This document shows, in pieces, positions 23,597 through 35,841 of a stretch of 60,733 nucleotides of DNA. Position 1 is the stretch's first letter. Each line of letters opens with the position of its first letter. The stretch is taken from contig KN834835.1 in assembly GCA_000827265.1 (NCBI GenBank), forward strand, positions 9,579 to 70,311, written 5' to 3'. Source of the stretch: Collybiopsis luxurians FD-317 M1. Taxonomy: Eukaryota > Basidiomycota > Agaricomycetes > Agaricales > Omphalotaceae. The notes under the pieces were generated by a model. The model made no database searches. It had not been told where the DNA came from and worked only from the letters and a program-made list of their open reading frames with translations. Made by a program: the position numbers and the translations under genes.

Positions 23597-24279
23597 TGCT
23601 GAGACGAGGTAGTACTGGTAAGAAATAGTTGGATTGGTTCTCTCTTAAATAGAACTGTCTCCCTAGCGCTAAAGATATCGTCCTATCTGAAAGACCTCAA
23701 GTCCAAGTTGTGTCGAAATTGACTGAGAAATACCAAATATACTGTATCTCGATATTTCCTTGGTATTCCGCCTCGTGCTATCTTTTTTGTGTAGCGCCTC
23801 ACGCTATCTATCCATCCATCTCTTACGAATTGAAGTCCAGGAACGCGCAGTTTGATGTTCTCATTCATGTCGACAATTGAAGGAATTTCCCCGTTTCTTG
23901 CCTCGGCTACTTGAACTGAAGGGCAGTGACAGTCGCTGATACAGTGGTATTCTAAGTGGAGTTCAATTTGTTATGCTATTGGTGCTAGTGCCTTTGCGCT
24001 GGTAGCTTCTTTCAGCGACAAATCCTAGCGGAGTTTGATCTGTTGAGTGATAGCCGCTGATCGTGCATCATTCATGCTATTGTCAAGAACTTAGAAGTCT
24101 ACTCCATGACAGATTTAATGCAGGTGGAATGAAGTACAGATATTGTTAGCTGTGGATATGAATTTATGTTGGTATCATGGCCAGGATCTCGCGTCCTTGA
24201 ACTCACCGAGAACCATATAATACTGTTATCGTAGGCCTAATCGTTGCCAACAAAGAAATCCGCATTTACTTCAAGTTGC
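23597..24279. promoter_or_regulatory. Upstream region of GH18-D (inverted duplicate of 13190-13770)
   Basis: This contains the TATA-like TATTTAAG at about 23644-23651 (minus strand). The stretch at 23760-24090 is the reverse complement of 13190-13625. Retention of several hundred bases of upstream sequence between paralogues A and D suggests that promoters were copied along with the genes. No other feature is seen. Confidence 0.6.
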
Positions 24280-24970
24280 AGGTATGCGCTGCAGGGTCTG
24301 CATAAGGAATAGTTGAAGGCGTCGTCCGAAATGAATGTTACTCCCTAGCTATATACATCTTGGACTGCCTCATTGCGTTCCTGAAAGTATCCGCTATGAC
24401 TACTGACATAGTAGTTCCTGATAAAACCTGTGATGCTGCTAGCCTAAGTTGAAAAGACTCATGTTCTCGCATATGAATTCAAGCTGTCTGGCGATGCCTT
24501 TAACCATGTATCATTCCTGTGTCAAGAAGTCTGATCAACGACAGATTCAATGCAGGTAAGGCACATAGACTGAGACCATGCAATGAGGCCTTGTTGAGAT
24601 ATCTGTGGTGACGTGACATTAACCTCGGCAATGCTTCCGACTGTTCCCCATTTGTATCTTGGAGCGTAGACCCGTGTGTGCCAGTTCGCACCTAAATTTT
24701 GCGAAGCCTATCAGCGAAATTGATTTTTATCTTCCTGTAAGTTCAATGATGAGGAGTCATAATAGCAAAGTACCTAATGCATATACAGTGGGGATTTGTC
24801 CGGGATTTGTTGAGCACTACCATATGATCGCGATAGGCTGGTTCCAGAAAGAGCTTGAAAGATCGCTGACCTTCCCGGCATCCAAGAGGATTTAATTTCC
24901 TCCTTCGCACGAGCTGCAATCCAGCGATCCTTCGATCTCGCAATGACTCTTATTGCTTCCACTCAAACCT
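24280..24970 (+). repeat. Direct segmental duplicate, copy 2
   Basis: This matches 12258-12945 in the same orientation (CTGCATAAGGAATAGTTG, TCCGAAATGAATG, GGCTGGTTCCAGAAAG). No coding capacity is recognised. A short internal repeat, GACAGATT-AATGCAGGT, occurs near 24110 and again near 24545. Confidence 0.75.
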
Positions 24971-26383
24971 ACAGTGAGGCAGACCATTATGTCGGGTAAT
25001 TCAATACCTGGATCATGGTGGCCCCACCGATGACTCGCTGTAGGAGAAAGACGCTAGCGATTTCTTAAACCTGAGGTTATCTACGGCAATTCTGAGAGGT
25101 TATATGTCCTTGGACACAGCCATACCCTTGATGTCGTAAAATTGTAAATTTCAAAAGAAACACAGAGAAGCTTTCGGTACTACGATTAAACGCTTTACCT
25201 TAGCTGTGCGTCTAGCTTCATTGACAGCCTCTGGCCACCTTGGTGCTGTCTTCAAATGCACTAAGAGTACTGTAAAGTTAGTCCGATGCGCTAAATTTTC
25301 GGCGATTCATGTACTTCGCATGAAGCCATGGGCGGAAGATTGAAGACTGTTTATTAAAAGAGTTCGCCGCTCACCCCTTTATTCAGGCAGTACTTACGCC
25401 TGACCTAGTTTGCATACTCAAATCACAGAAACGAAGGCGGCGAGAGATTAAGCACTGTTAAGCAGCACTGGCATTGTATCGATTGATCACGAGTCAAATT
25501 ACTTACTCTAACATTGTTGTGATTCTGCAGTCGCTCCCCTCAGGTCCTTATCATCCATTTGTCGGCACTGAGAGTTCAAAGGCCTGTCACGGCACTTTAC
25601 CCCTTCCTGAGGAAGCTTTGTAAGTCCATTTCCATCTGCTCATTATTAACGTTGTTGCTAAGCCCGGGGTGGAACCGAGGAAACGAGTAAATATAGCCCA
25701 TAACTTAATGCGACCCGGTCCAGATTACGTTGCCTTCACACAGCCTTCCTATCAGATTTCAGTGGTCCTGCGAAATTGGCTTCAGGGAATTAACATACTC
25801 ATGATCCTTGTCATGTGGTTGTCGATTATTTGATTTAAGCAATGTGCTGGTAGTCCCCGCCCATTGATTACTTACTACGGAACATATGTATAGCGCATGT
25901 TTTATATAAATACCGTGAGGCAATATCGATATCTTCCCTTCGGGCATCCATCTACGATCCTTGCACATATGTATCAGAAAGAAGGGTTCAAGCGGCGCAG
26001 AGTAGAATCTTGCTCTCCGGAGGAGATAACTAATGAAAGCTCTAGAGAACATGGCACTGTTCAAACTACTCGACAGTCATCCGAGAAACTAGGGGACTCT
26101 GGCACCGCAAGCACTACGATCTCGCATCATGAAAAGTATGTCAGCGAAGTACATTCTGAGGTTTTTAAACATTTATGGTGCCCTGCATTCCCCCACAGAG
26201 GCTCCGGGATGGCGGGAATCCACGTAAGTGGAAGGTATGAAATGACATCAAGTTTTGTTTCGAGCTGCATCTTTTACAAGGCTGACGTAGCATGTTTGCA
26301 AATGCCTCCCACTTTGACATATATGGTGGAACATTCATTGTTATTTGTGAGTTGACTACACTCTTGAAAATTGTATTATGGAC
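24971..26383. other. No recognised gene upstream of the NACHT relic
   Basis: An open frame at plus 25897-26355 contains a basic segment (KRRRVESCSPEE) and could include a 5' exon of the NACHT gene. The splice phases I tried do not join it to the following frame, so it is left uncalled. Confidence 0.3.
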
Positions 26384-29300
26384 TGGGGGGTTTTGGTTTT
26401 GATAGCAAAAGATGAAAAAGAAGCACTTCAAAAATGGCTCAATGCTCCAGATTGTGCCACAAACTTTCAAGCTGCAGATGATAAGAGAACGAAGGGTACT
26501 GGACAATGGATGTTAAAGCATCCTCAATATATCAAGTGGAAAAATAACCCCAGTATGCTCTGGATTCAAGGTAAAGGTATGAGCAAAAGTGGATATTCCA
26601 TTGACTTGTTGCTGACAACTTTCATGAAGCTGGATCGGGAAAGACTATTTTATTGTGAGTTAAACTGAGTCTTAAACTTCAGAATTGTTGAAGGTTATTC
26701 CATGACAGCACTACAATCATCAGAGACCTTGAGCAAGAAGCCCCTGAAAATGTATGGTATCACTATTTTGATTCCTGCAATAATACTGGCCAAAAATCAA
26801 ACTTCCGGGGCTATCTATTATCACTCATGCTTCAAGTGGGTGCTAATAGCACAGGAATTCATCCTGCATTAAAAAAGCTGTTTGATAAATGCATTAGAAA
26901 AGGCTTTACCGGCTCTCCACCTGCCACAGAGGACTTAGCTATGTTATTAACAACAATTTTGGAGAGTATTGGAAAGGGTTATCTTGTATTGGATGCTATG
27001 GATGAGTGCAATGAAACAGCAAAGGTTCTTGAGTGGCTGCAAAGTTTGCCCAAAGCTCTCAAAATTTGATTTCTGTTTACTAGTCGTTATAGCCCTGAGG
27101 CAAAATTTTCAAGGGAATGCCTTACAATTTCATTGGATAGTTGGGATGCTGAAATTGATCAGGATATATCAACTCATTTGGAAAATGAGGTTCAAAGATA
27201 TCATTTCAATGGGGATTTGAAGACTGAGGTGATGAATATTTTACAGGAAAAGGCCCAGGGACAGTGAGTATAAGGTATTAATCTTGTCAATGAATTGATG
27301 ATGAGATCAATCAATGTAGATTCCGCTGGATAGACTGTCAGTTAAAAGTACTTCGAAGTTGTGGCTCAGCAAGAGTTGTGCGTGAAGCTTTGAGGGATTT
27401 GCCTGAAGACCTAGAGCAAACTTATTTTGAAGCAATGCGCCGAACACTGAAAAGCAAAAATAAGGAAGATGCCCATTATCTTCTTTTGTGGCTTACATAT
27501 GCTTTGAAGCCACTCAGTGTCAAAGAGGTTGCAGAGATCCTGGCAATAGATATTAAGAGCAACTGCATGGACAATACCAATGAAATGGAAATAAAAATTC
27601 ACTTGATAATTGAATCTACTCTAGTTGCAGTTGATTCAAACTCAAATGTTCAACTAGCCCATGCATCTGTGAAGGAGTTTATGATTAATCAATACAATTC
27701 CTCCCAGATGGTTGGATTATTTTCCATTAATGAACTGCTCGCACATGAAAAAATTGCCCAAGCATGCATAATATATCTGATGCAATTCACTACTATGGAA
27801 GAAATAAACTGGTGAGGGAAAAACTATCCCCTGAGATACTATGCTGTGAGATTCTGGACAAAGCATGCCAAATTTGTGGAGGACAAAAACGAACAAAGTT
27901 TCATACATAAGATGATTGCCAACTTTGCAAATGACAGAATAAAATCCTTTCAGAGCTGGGTAAAGGCTTATACTAATCTCTGCTCTCTGAACTGGGATGG
28001 ATGGCAAAGTCCAGGTCCAGCTTTCTATTTAGCATGGGAAGGTTTGTTCACAGCAAGCAAGGAGTTATTTAATTCCTGTAATGCAAATCAGCTGAACATA
28101 GCTCTTCATGCTGCATCCAGAAATGGGCACACAATCATTGTTCAAGATTTACTCTGCCGGGGCGCCAATATAAATGCTACAGGTGGCAGATTTGGTACCG
28201 CCCTTCAAGCTACTGTTGCAGCAGATAATGTAGACCTGGTGGAGCTCTTACTTCAAGAGGGAGCTAAGGTTAATACCACCTGAGGGGGTGAATATGGCAC
28301 TGCCCTTCATGCTGCTGCTCTCAGAGGAAAAGAGGTAATGGTTAGTTTAATACTTGACAAGGGGGCCAATATTAATGCTCAGAGCAGCGGTTATGGTAGT
28401 GTCCTGCAAGTTGCTGCAACAAAGCAAAATGAGTCTATGGTGCAGCTTTTGCTTGAAAAGGGAGCTGATATTAATGCCCAGGGAGGTCAATATGGTAATG
28501 CTTTAAAAGCTGCTGCACTCAAGGACAATGAAGTCATAGTCAAGCTGCTACTTGATAAGGGAGCAGATATCAATGCTCAGGACCATCAACATGGCAACAC
28601 CCTTCAAGCAGTAGTACTTGCAAGGAATGAGCCCATGGTTAAGCTATTGCTTGGAAAGGGAGCTGATATCAATGCCCATGGTGGAAAATATGGCAATGTC
28701 CTCCAGGCTGTTGCACTTACATGGAACAACACAATGGCAAAGCTTTTGATTGAAAGAGGAGCTGATGTCAATATTCAAGGAGGTGATTATGGCAATGCCC
28801 TCCAAGCTGCTGCATATTCTGGAAATTATGTCCTAGCTGAGATTTTGCTTCAAAAGGGAGCTGATATTAATGCTCAAGGGGGTAAGTATGGTAATGCCCT
28901 TCAAGCTGCAGTAGTTAAAGGAGATCAGGCCATGGTCAAGCTTTTGCTTGACAATGGAGCAAATATCAATTCTCAGAGTGCTAAATATGGAACTGCTCTT
29001 CAAGCTGCTGTACAGAAAGGAAATGAGGCCATGGTCAAGCTTTTGCTTGCAGAGGGAGCTGATGCCAATATTCAGGGTGGAAAATATGGCAATGCCCTTC
29101 AAGATGCTATAGCTACCAGTAATACAACTTTGGTAAAAATCTTGCTTGACCAAGGAGCTGATATCAATACTCAGGCTGGTACTTATGGTAGTGTCCTTCA
29201 AACTGCTGCTGCAACAGGCAATGTGACCATGGTAGAGCTGTTACTTGCAAACAATGCAGATGTAAATATTCAGAGTGGTTATTATGGCAGTGCCCGTCAG

Positions 29301-30361
29301 GCTGCCATTGCAATGGGTAATATAGATGTGGTAAAGCTTTTGCTTGAAGAGGGAGCTGATGTAAATGCTCACGGTGGTGAATTCAACAATGCCCTTCAGG
29401 CTGCTGTGGTACACAATAATCAGTCCATGGTCAACCTCCTACTTGAAAATGGAGTGGATATAAATACTCACGGGAGTGAGCACAACCATATCTTTCAAGA
29501 TGTGGTACTTATGGGGAATGAGACCATGGCTAAACTCTGTCTTGAGAAGGGAGCAAATGTCAATGCTCAGGGTGGTCATTACAGCAGTGCCCTTCAAGCT
29601 GCTGTGCTCACAGAAAATGAGGCTATGGTCAAGCTCCTAATTCAGCATGGAGCGGAAGTCAATGCTCAGGGCATAAAATATGGCAATGCTCTGCATGCTG
29701 CTGTGCCCAAAGGAAATGAGTCTATAGTGAGGCTTGTACTTGAGAAGGGAGCCAATGTCAATGCTAGAGGAGGTCATTATGGAAATGCCCTTCAAGCTGC
29801 TGTGCTCAATAAAAATGAAACTTTAGTGAGGCTGTTGGTTGAAAAGGGGGCTGATGTAAATGCACAAGAAGTTAATTATGGCACTGCCCTTCAAGCTGCT
29901 GTGCTTAGAGGCAGTGAGGACATAGTGAGGATTTGCTTGAAAATGAAGCTAATGTCAATATGCAGGGAGGTCACTATGGTAATGCTCTCCAAGCCGCTGT
30001 ACTTAAGGAACATGAGCCTCTGGTAAGGCTATTGATTAGCAAGGGGGCTGATATTAATGCACAGGGGGGTAGATTTGGCCATGCTCTCCAAGCTGCTGTA
30101 GCCAAAGAAAATGAGACCCTTGCAAAACTTCTGCTCCAGCGTGGGGCCAATGTCAATACTGCAAGTGGTTTCTATGGCAATGCTCTTCAAGTTGCTGCAG
30201 TTACAGGGAGTCAAGCCATGGTGAAGCTTTTGCTTGAAAACGGAGCAAACATCAATGCTCGAGGTGGAAAACATTCTACTGCTCTCCAAGCTGCAATAGA
30301 TGAAGGAAATACAGAAATAGTGGAGCTCTTACTTCAGAATGGCGCTAAAGCCCCAAAGTAG
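26384..30361 (+). pseudogene. NACHT-ankyrin (fungal NLR-like STAND) gene, broken
   Basis: The order is a pre-NACHT segment (KWLNAPDCATNFQAADDKR), a damaged P-loop (QGKGMSKS, one Gly short of the usual GxxGxGKS), and the typical YHYFD and FRGYLLSLMLQ segment. Then come Walker B YLVLDAMDEC (about 26980-27010), FTSRYSPE, an intron at 27264-27319 and FRWIDCQL. These are followed by the AHASVKEFMI segment and about 23 ankyrin repeats of 33-34 residues (28090-30350), each like GNALQAAVxxxNExMVKLLLExGADINAQGGxY. Defects are a frameshift near 26600-26710, TGA at 27067, 27813 and 28281, and a 1-nt deletion near 29932. In fungi such STAND receptors sense ligands through repeats and trigger incompatibility or defence (family knowledge). 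The N-terminal effector domain is not identified. Confidence 0.85.
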
Positions 30362-31080
30362 TTGAGAAATTTATATATTATATGAGTCTAACCAAACCTA
30401 ATGAAACGCTGTACTTTTATTTGAGGAATGAATACAAAGTTGAAGCTCGAGATTTTTGACGGAAAGTCGATGTTTGACTTCTTTTTAACTTTTTTTTTTA
30501 ATTTTTAATTTTTTTTCAAACAACAAGCTCAAGCCATGTGTATCTTCTGATGTTACGGTTGAATATTGCCAGACTGTGATCGATATGATAGGAACAAAAG
30601 TCGTGAACTCGCATATTCAGGAATAATCCTTTTGGGATAAGGCTGTACACGAGCAGGTTCAACTGGGACAGGTGGCACAAATAAGCGGTGAATTGGACGG
30701 TGAAGAGAGCAAGGGTGAATACTCGTTCGATGATAATCTATCTGAGTAGCACTGTGAGCTGAATATATCTACGAGCAATATTGCTCTTGCTGCAAAGAGG
30801 CCACACAGTATTTAATAGCGCTTTGAGGAATCATTAGAAACCATTCCACCAGCGACCTTAACCACTGACCGGGTCACCAGCAAATTACCGAAGGCTGCAG
30901 GTGGCGGGACTAAGTACCGTCTTCTGGAAATCAATTCTGGAAGAGTTCCTCGGCAATCGATTGACCACAGGCAAGCGGCGGAAGGAGATCATCAAAGTAG
31001 GTTATGTGTAGTTCCCGCTGGGCGCTGAAACTCTTTCCCTGTGTATTGGTATTTCCCTGTTCAGATTGCCTATAGTGGTA
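30362..31080. other. No gene; T-rich tract
   Basis: A T-rich run lies at 30481-30524, just after the ankyrin gene's stop codon. No coding frame is recognised. Confidence 0.4.
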
Positions 31081-32255
31081 AGCTTCTGAACCGTGCCACT
31101 TACGAGTTTTTTGTTCTTCGACTATGCGTTACCTCAACTTGCACTGGTCCGTGGATGTTCCAAGCCTGAGTATATCGGTGGAAAATAATTTTTCCGATAT
31201 GTCCGGTAGCGACTCGCAAGCTGCTGGTTCTCGATGTGTCGAGATTGCATTCATTAAAACTTAACGGCGGACGCCACATCCACAGGCTAGGCTGCAGAAG
31301 ACTTGAAAGTATATGGAGTCCAATATTCATTGTTCAAACGAAGCCCCTATTCAATGGCCCATCAGGATCGAGTGGAGACGGGCGGTAAAAACATACCAAT
31401 ACATGGAAGAAGCCAGTCCCATATTCAGTCAAGCTCTTGTTCGGGCATGGGTCAGCATCTTTCACTCCGAGGTCTACGTAGGAGTTATCAATCTACGCAT
31501 CCTGTGGCCTCCAAACTGAGTGTCGGATCGAAGGTGGAAACCAGCTATACAGCTACCTACGCTTCGATCTGCCAAATTTTAGACATGCGAAGGAGAAGTC
31601 TCTATGTTACGACCTTGCCCCACTTACTCTCCTCCGACTGGATTTATGGTAACATGTAACGGAATGGGAATCATCTTCAGTACTACTCCTAAGCAGTCTT
31701 AATATTCTCGTTATGTCGGGGTTAGTGAGGCTTTCAAGGCCTTGTTAATTGTGATTTCATTCACAGTCTCCATCACGGACTTACAAGATCGATGCGTAAA
31801 AGATGACGAGACGGTTACAAGGCTTTCGAATTTTGTGAATGGCCAGCTTCTAAGAGCTTGTGGGTGGAGTAGCTCGGTGTGTAGCCTCTTGAGGTCACTC
31901 TTTCAAAACTATTTTCGCTGACATTCGTCGTCTCAAGTTGATCACTTACTGTCTCATTTAGAATTCTCATTTAGAATATGTTGTTACGACGATCAGATGA
32001 CTAGACTGGATCAGAATTAAAATATAATTTACATCGCTGTGCGGAACCGAAGTTTGGATCCCGATGGTCTGCACTTAGTACGTTTCCTTGAAGATGCTCT
32101 ATGTAGAAACCTCTCAATGCCGATGAATTGTTTGTAAATCCATTTGGAAAGATTAATGACAGCAAAACTTCTGTAGGGTGAACTTGAAGGAAGAGACCAT
32201 AGGGTTAAGTTCAAGTCTTCGTTCGCTGGAGGTATTCCGTAAGAGATGTAGATGA

Positions 32256-32320
32256 TATAAAAGCTGGTCCAAAGTTCACTCAGATTTCTTCACTCGAACA
32301 ACCAGCCGTCGTAGTTCAAG
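32256..32320 (+). promoter_or_regulatory. Hyd1 TATA box and conserved leader element
   Basis: TATAAAA lies at 32256-32262, and the leader element beginning CACTCGAACAACCAGC lies at 32291-32320, ending in GTTCAAG. The ATG follows 13 bp later. The same pair is found before Hyd2 (35760 and 35795-35824), Hyd3 (42746 and 42779-42808), Hyd4 (47251 and 47285-47314) and Hyd5 (48805 and 48839-48868). Confidence 0.8.
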
Positions 32321-32333
32321 TACCGTACTTATC

Positions 32334-33045
32334 ATGCAGTTGAAACTCGCTCTTATCGCTGCCGCCCTTGCCACTCTTGCGGTCGCCACACCTACTCCTG
32401 GTGGAGGTGGTGGAGGTGGATATGGAGGTGGAGGGCAAGGCGGCGGTCAGGGTAGCGGTGGACATGGAGGTGGAGGCCAGGGTGGGGGCCAGGGTGGCGG
32501 CGGAAGCGGCGGCGGAGGCCAGGGTGGAGGCGGAAGCGGCGGCGGTGGATATGGAGGTGGAGGTGGAGCTGGAAGTGGAAGTGGAGGTGGGGGTGGAGCT
32601 GGAAGTGGAAGTGGAGGTGGTGGCGCTGGTGGTGGGGGCGCAGGTGGAGGCGGAGGACAGCCGAGTAGCACCTGCTCCACTGGTGCACTCCAGTGCTGCA
32701 ACTCTGTACAGAAAGCCTCCAGTCCTCAGGCTCAATCCGTTCTCAGTGGCCTTCTCGGCATTGTTCTTCAGAACCCTGACGTCCTCGTCGGTCTCACCTG
32801 CTCTCCCCTCACTGTTGTCGACCTTGGCAATAATGGCTGGTAAGTTCTGATCTATGCCAACTCTCAACTAGGTTCTCATATATTCTCTTTCCGCAGCTCT
32901 GCTCAAGCTGTCTGCTGTGAGGACAACAGCCATGGTACGCGGCACCTTTTCCACTTTCATTCTGCTTTTACATTTGGTCCGGTTCTGATCCATTGCTTTG
33001 ATAGGTGGTCTCATCTCTATCGGCTGTGTCCCTGTTCAACTCTAA
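32334..33045 (+). CDS. Class I hydrophobin Hyd1 with long Gly-rich N-terminal region
   Basis: This is a secreted amphipathic protein that self-assembles at air-water interfaces and coats aerial hyphae and fruiting bodies. The exons are 32334-32839, 32897-32934 and 33005-33045, with introns of 57 and 70 bp, giving 194 residues. The signal peptide is [18 protein letters not shown]. Residues about 23-109 are almost only Gly with Ser, Gln, His, Tyr and Ala. The eight-Cys pattern is C-x6-CC-x33-C-x12-C-x5-CC-x12-C-x5. The fifth Cys codon is split by intron 1. The C terminus is GCVPVQL. The Gly-rich insert is unusual; class I hydrophobins are normally about 100-120 residues (family knowledge). It may add flexibility or cell-wall attachment, which is inference. 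Confidence 0.93.
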
Positions 33046-33659
33046 ACAGATGGAGTTTATTGCCAGCGGTCGGAACGTTCATTTGCCTGCGACAACTGCC
33101 ATATTGTATTGGTTTTTGTATCAGATGTACCATGACGTGTAGCAGAAAAGTAAAACAATTCTTTTCTTACAAATGAAATCATCCTAAGATCGTCGCTTGA
33201 AACGGTTGATAAAGTCAGCTTTGACTTCCAGATAAATGTTGGTAAAGTCCGGTCCGGGCAGCCGCAGATGTGGAGTTACTACCGTCATTTTCAGAGGACT
33301 TCACATCGAGGCTTTGGGCCTTGACCGCAGTCGATCCCAGTTCCAACTATCTTGTCAATCTATTTTTTTTTTTGCATAGACTGTGGATGAAACTTGAGCG
33401 CTTGAACAACGCGAATCGTCATGCGCATCTTCGTCTCGGTTCTAATTTCCTTGCCAAGTACTCTGACAGGCCGCCGTCTTATCTTCACCTCACGCGTAAA
33501 TCGTAACTTCTCCATCCATCCACTCAACTTTCTGCACTTCCCGGGTCATATTGTTCTATCCGAGCGAGCGCGCGCTCTGAGCTTGCTCTAGCCATCCATG
33601 TCCGGATCACCATTGACTTTTCTTGTACGTACTTGAACCGAGACAACATTGACTCATAG

Positions 33660-33976
33660 GCTCGTACCCAGCCTGTATACGAACGTCTAATAAGAACCTG
33701 TCGATAGACAGGCTGGCAAATCACGTGATTATCTGGGTGGGTGCACACGGAGTTCGAAAACCGTTGACAGCTGTCGACTCTTCGGCATTTCCGCTACTGC
33801 CGCTTAACGCACTGAGCAAAATCTTGGAAAAATCTCAATTTACGAAAACCTTTATGTAGTATCGTGATATCTGTAACATCTCAATACATACTTGGCTAAT
33901 TTCCCAATGATCCCAAGGCCAGCTCTTGCACGGATAGTATTATTATTAGACCTTCATAGACAGGCTGGGTACGAGC
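33660..33976. mobile_element. MITE-like insertion, 317 bp
   Basis: GCTCGTACCCAGCCTGT at 33660-33676 is exactly inverted at 33960-33976. The paralogous unit 2 lacks the insert: after the shared GTACGTACTTGAAC, text corresponding to both sides of the insert is almost adjacent at 36985-37020. No coding capacity is present. A flanking ATA on both sides could be a target-site duplication, but this is weak. Confidence 0.65.
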
Positions 33977-35759
33977 ATAATTGCGGCTTTAGCTTCCGAA
34001 GAAGGGTAGCCTTTGATGTTATGGAGCTTAGCTTTGCAGTTTCGATTTTTTCATAATTTGCGGTTTCGGTTTAGTGACATATGAGACACCCACTCGTCTT
34101 GGCTCCTTGTCTTCCTTCACCTTCTCGCATCTCCTTTCGCTAGCCACACTCTGTGGCACTCACATCGGAGCAATACCACAGTGGTCCAATATTCATTCAC
34201 ATGGGTATTCGAAGGATCACGCAGCACCTTCTTTACAAGTGAAGGGACTTACGAGTCCCTCAGTTCACAGCTTTTGCTACACCAGTGTGTTTTGAGGATA
34301 AAGGCATATGAGAATCAAGAACAGCAAAGGAGAAGAACTTAACCGAAAGGGACCTTGACCGTGACGGACGGAAGGAAGGAAATTTGTTTATTACAGGACC
34401 GGTCCTTAGATAGAAATGCCGGGTCTGGGCGTAGGCAATGCAGTACCGAGGCACCATCCCTGTAAACCATTACGGTGAAGAAGAGGCAGGAGGGTCCAGG
34501 AGATTATGCATTTGTACAAAATACTAGCAGTTATACGCTGTTTATTCATTTCTTCCACTTTGTCCAATGTCAAGCCAGGTAATTTGAGAAATGAGTTGGT
34601 AAGGCTAACTTTGGCCTTCGGCTCGCAATTCGCCGACTATGTGTTTGCCTTTGCCTCTTCGGATTGCCTAGCAAACACCTGGACTGTGCCGCTTACAACT
34701 GGTTTGCTTCACATCTATTCGCTACCGAGGCTCAAATGTGGCTGCGGCGGTTCCAAAACCCAAATCTGATTGTGGAAACTACGAACAATTTTTCCAATAT
34801 GTATCGTAGCGTTTCGCAGAGTGCTTGTTCTTGGAGTGCGGAGATTAAAACTTCACGGCGAGCCGCACATCCACATACTAGCTTGCAGAGGACGTAAAAC
34901 TATATGGAGTCCAATTTTCGTCGTTCGATGGAGTCCCCTACTCAATGGCCCATCTGGATCAAGCTGAGAGAGGCGGAATGAGCTAGCGTGAATGGAGTAA
35001 GTTTCTGTATTTAGTTGAGCTCCAACTCGCTGCTTGGCTAAGCATCTTTCAATCTGTCTCCACAAGAGTTATTGTACAGCTTCGAACCGATCTTTCATTT
35101 GAGAAGGAGAAGCTGATGAAAATTTTCATTTGTGTGTCACGATCTTTCCCCTCCTACTCTCTTCCGACTTGATTCATCGTAACATGTGACTAAATGGGAA
35201 GCATTGTAAGGATTAATCCTACAATAACTTCATCGTGTCGGGGTTAGTGAGGCTTGCAAGACCTTATTCTCGTAAAACATTCACAACGTCCATCGCGGAC
35301 TTATGGATTAGACTGGATTGATTCGTAGAAGATGACAACACTGTTACATCTTTCGATTGTTGTAAATTGTGAGCTTCTCAGAGTTTGTTGGAGGGTAGAA
35401 GCTGGGTGTGCAGCCTCTGATAAAGAGATCTTTCTCGGCCATAATTGCTGAAAATTTGTCGTCTTTGATGACTGACTATTTTATTTAGAATAAATTGTTC
35501 AGGCGATCGAATGACTAGACTGGGTCAGAATTGAATAAAATTTACATCGCTGTGCGGAACCGAGGTTTGGATTCCCGATTGCCTGCCCTTGGTGGATCTC
35601 CATGATATTCCATCTCAATGTCGATGGATCGTTTGTGAATCCATTTGGACAGATTCATGACAGCGAAAATTGTGGAGGGTGAACTTGAAGCAGAAGAGCA
35701 TAGTGCTGAGTTGAAGTCATCGCTCGCTAGAGATATACCGTAAGAGGTGTGAAAAATGG

Positions 35760-35824
35760 TATAAAACCTGGCCCAAAGTCTGCTCAGTATTCTTCACTCG
35801 AACAACCAGCAGCCGTAGTTCAAG
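35760..35824 (+). promoter_or_regulatory. Hyd2 TATA box and leader element
   Basis: TATAAAA lies at 35760-35766, and the conserved element begins CACTCGAACAACCAGC at 35795. The ATG is at 35842. Confidence 0.75.
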
Positions 35825-35841
35825 TACTCGTTCTAATTATC

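Larger units (their letters stand above)
31085..34600 (+). repeat. Segmental duplication unit 1 (contains Hyd1)
   Basis: This is homologous to 34665-37177 plus 39836-40290. Anchors in both include TATATGGAGTCCAAT (31310 and 34902), CAATGGCCCATC (31352 and 34944), TTTACATCGCTGTGCGGAACC (about 32029 and 35541), the hydrophobin gene, GTACGTACTTGAAC (33625 and 36974) and GTGGTCCAAT (34170 and 39892). Identity is imperfect, so the duplication is not recent. Confidence 0.8.

Noticed and set aside
28833..30289. Minus-strand frames opposite the ankyrin repeats
   Set aside because: They arise from the repeat periodicity and have no independent support.
32316..32867. Minus-strand and alternate plus frames of about 160-180 codons over the Hyd1 Gly-rich region
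   Set aside because: These are shadows of the GGT/GGA-rich repeat; the hydrophobin frame has the signal peptide, cysteines and splice sites.
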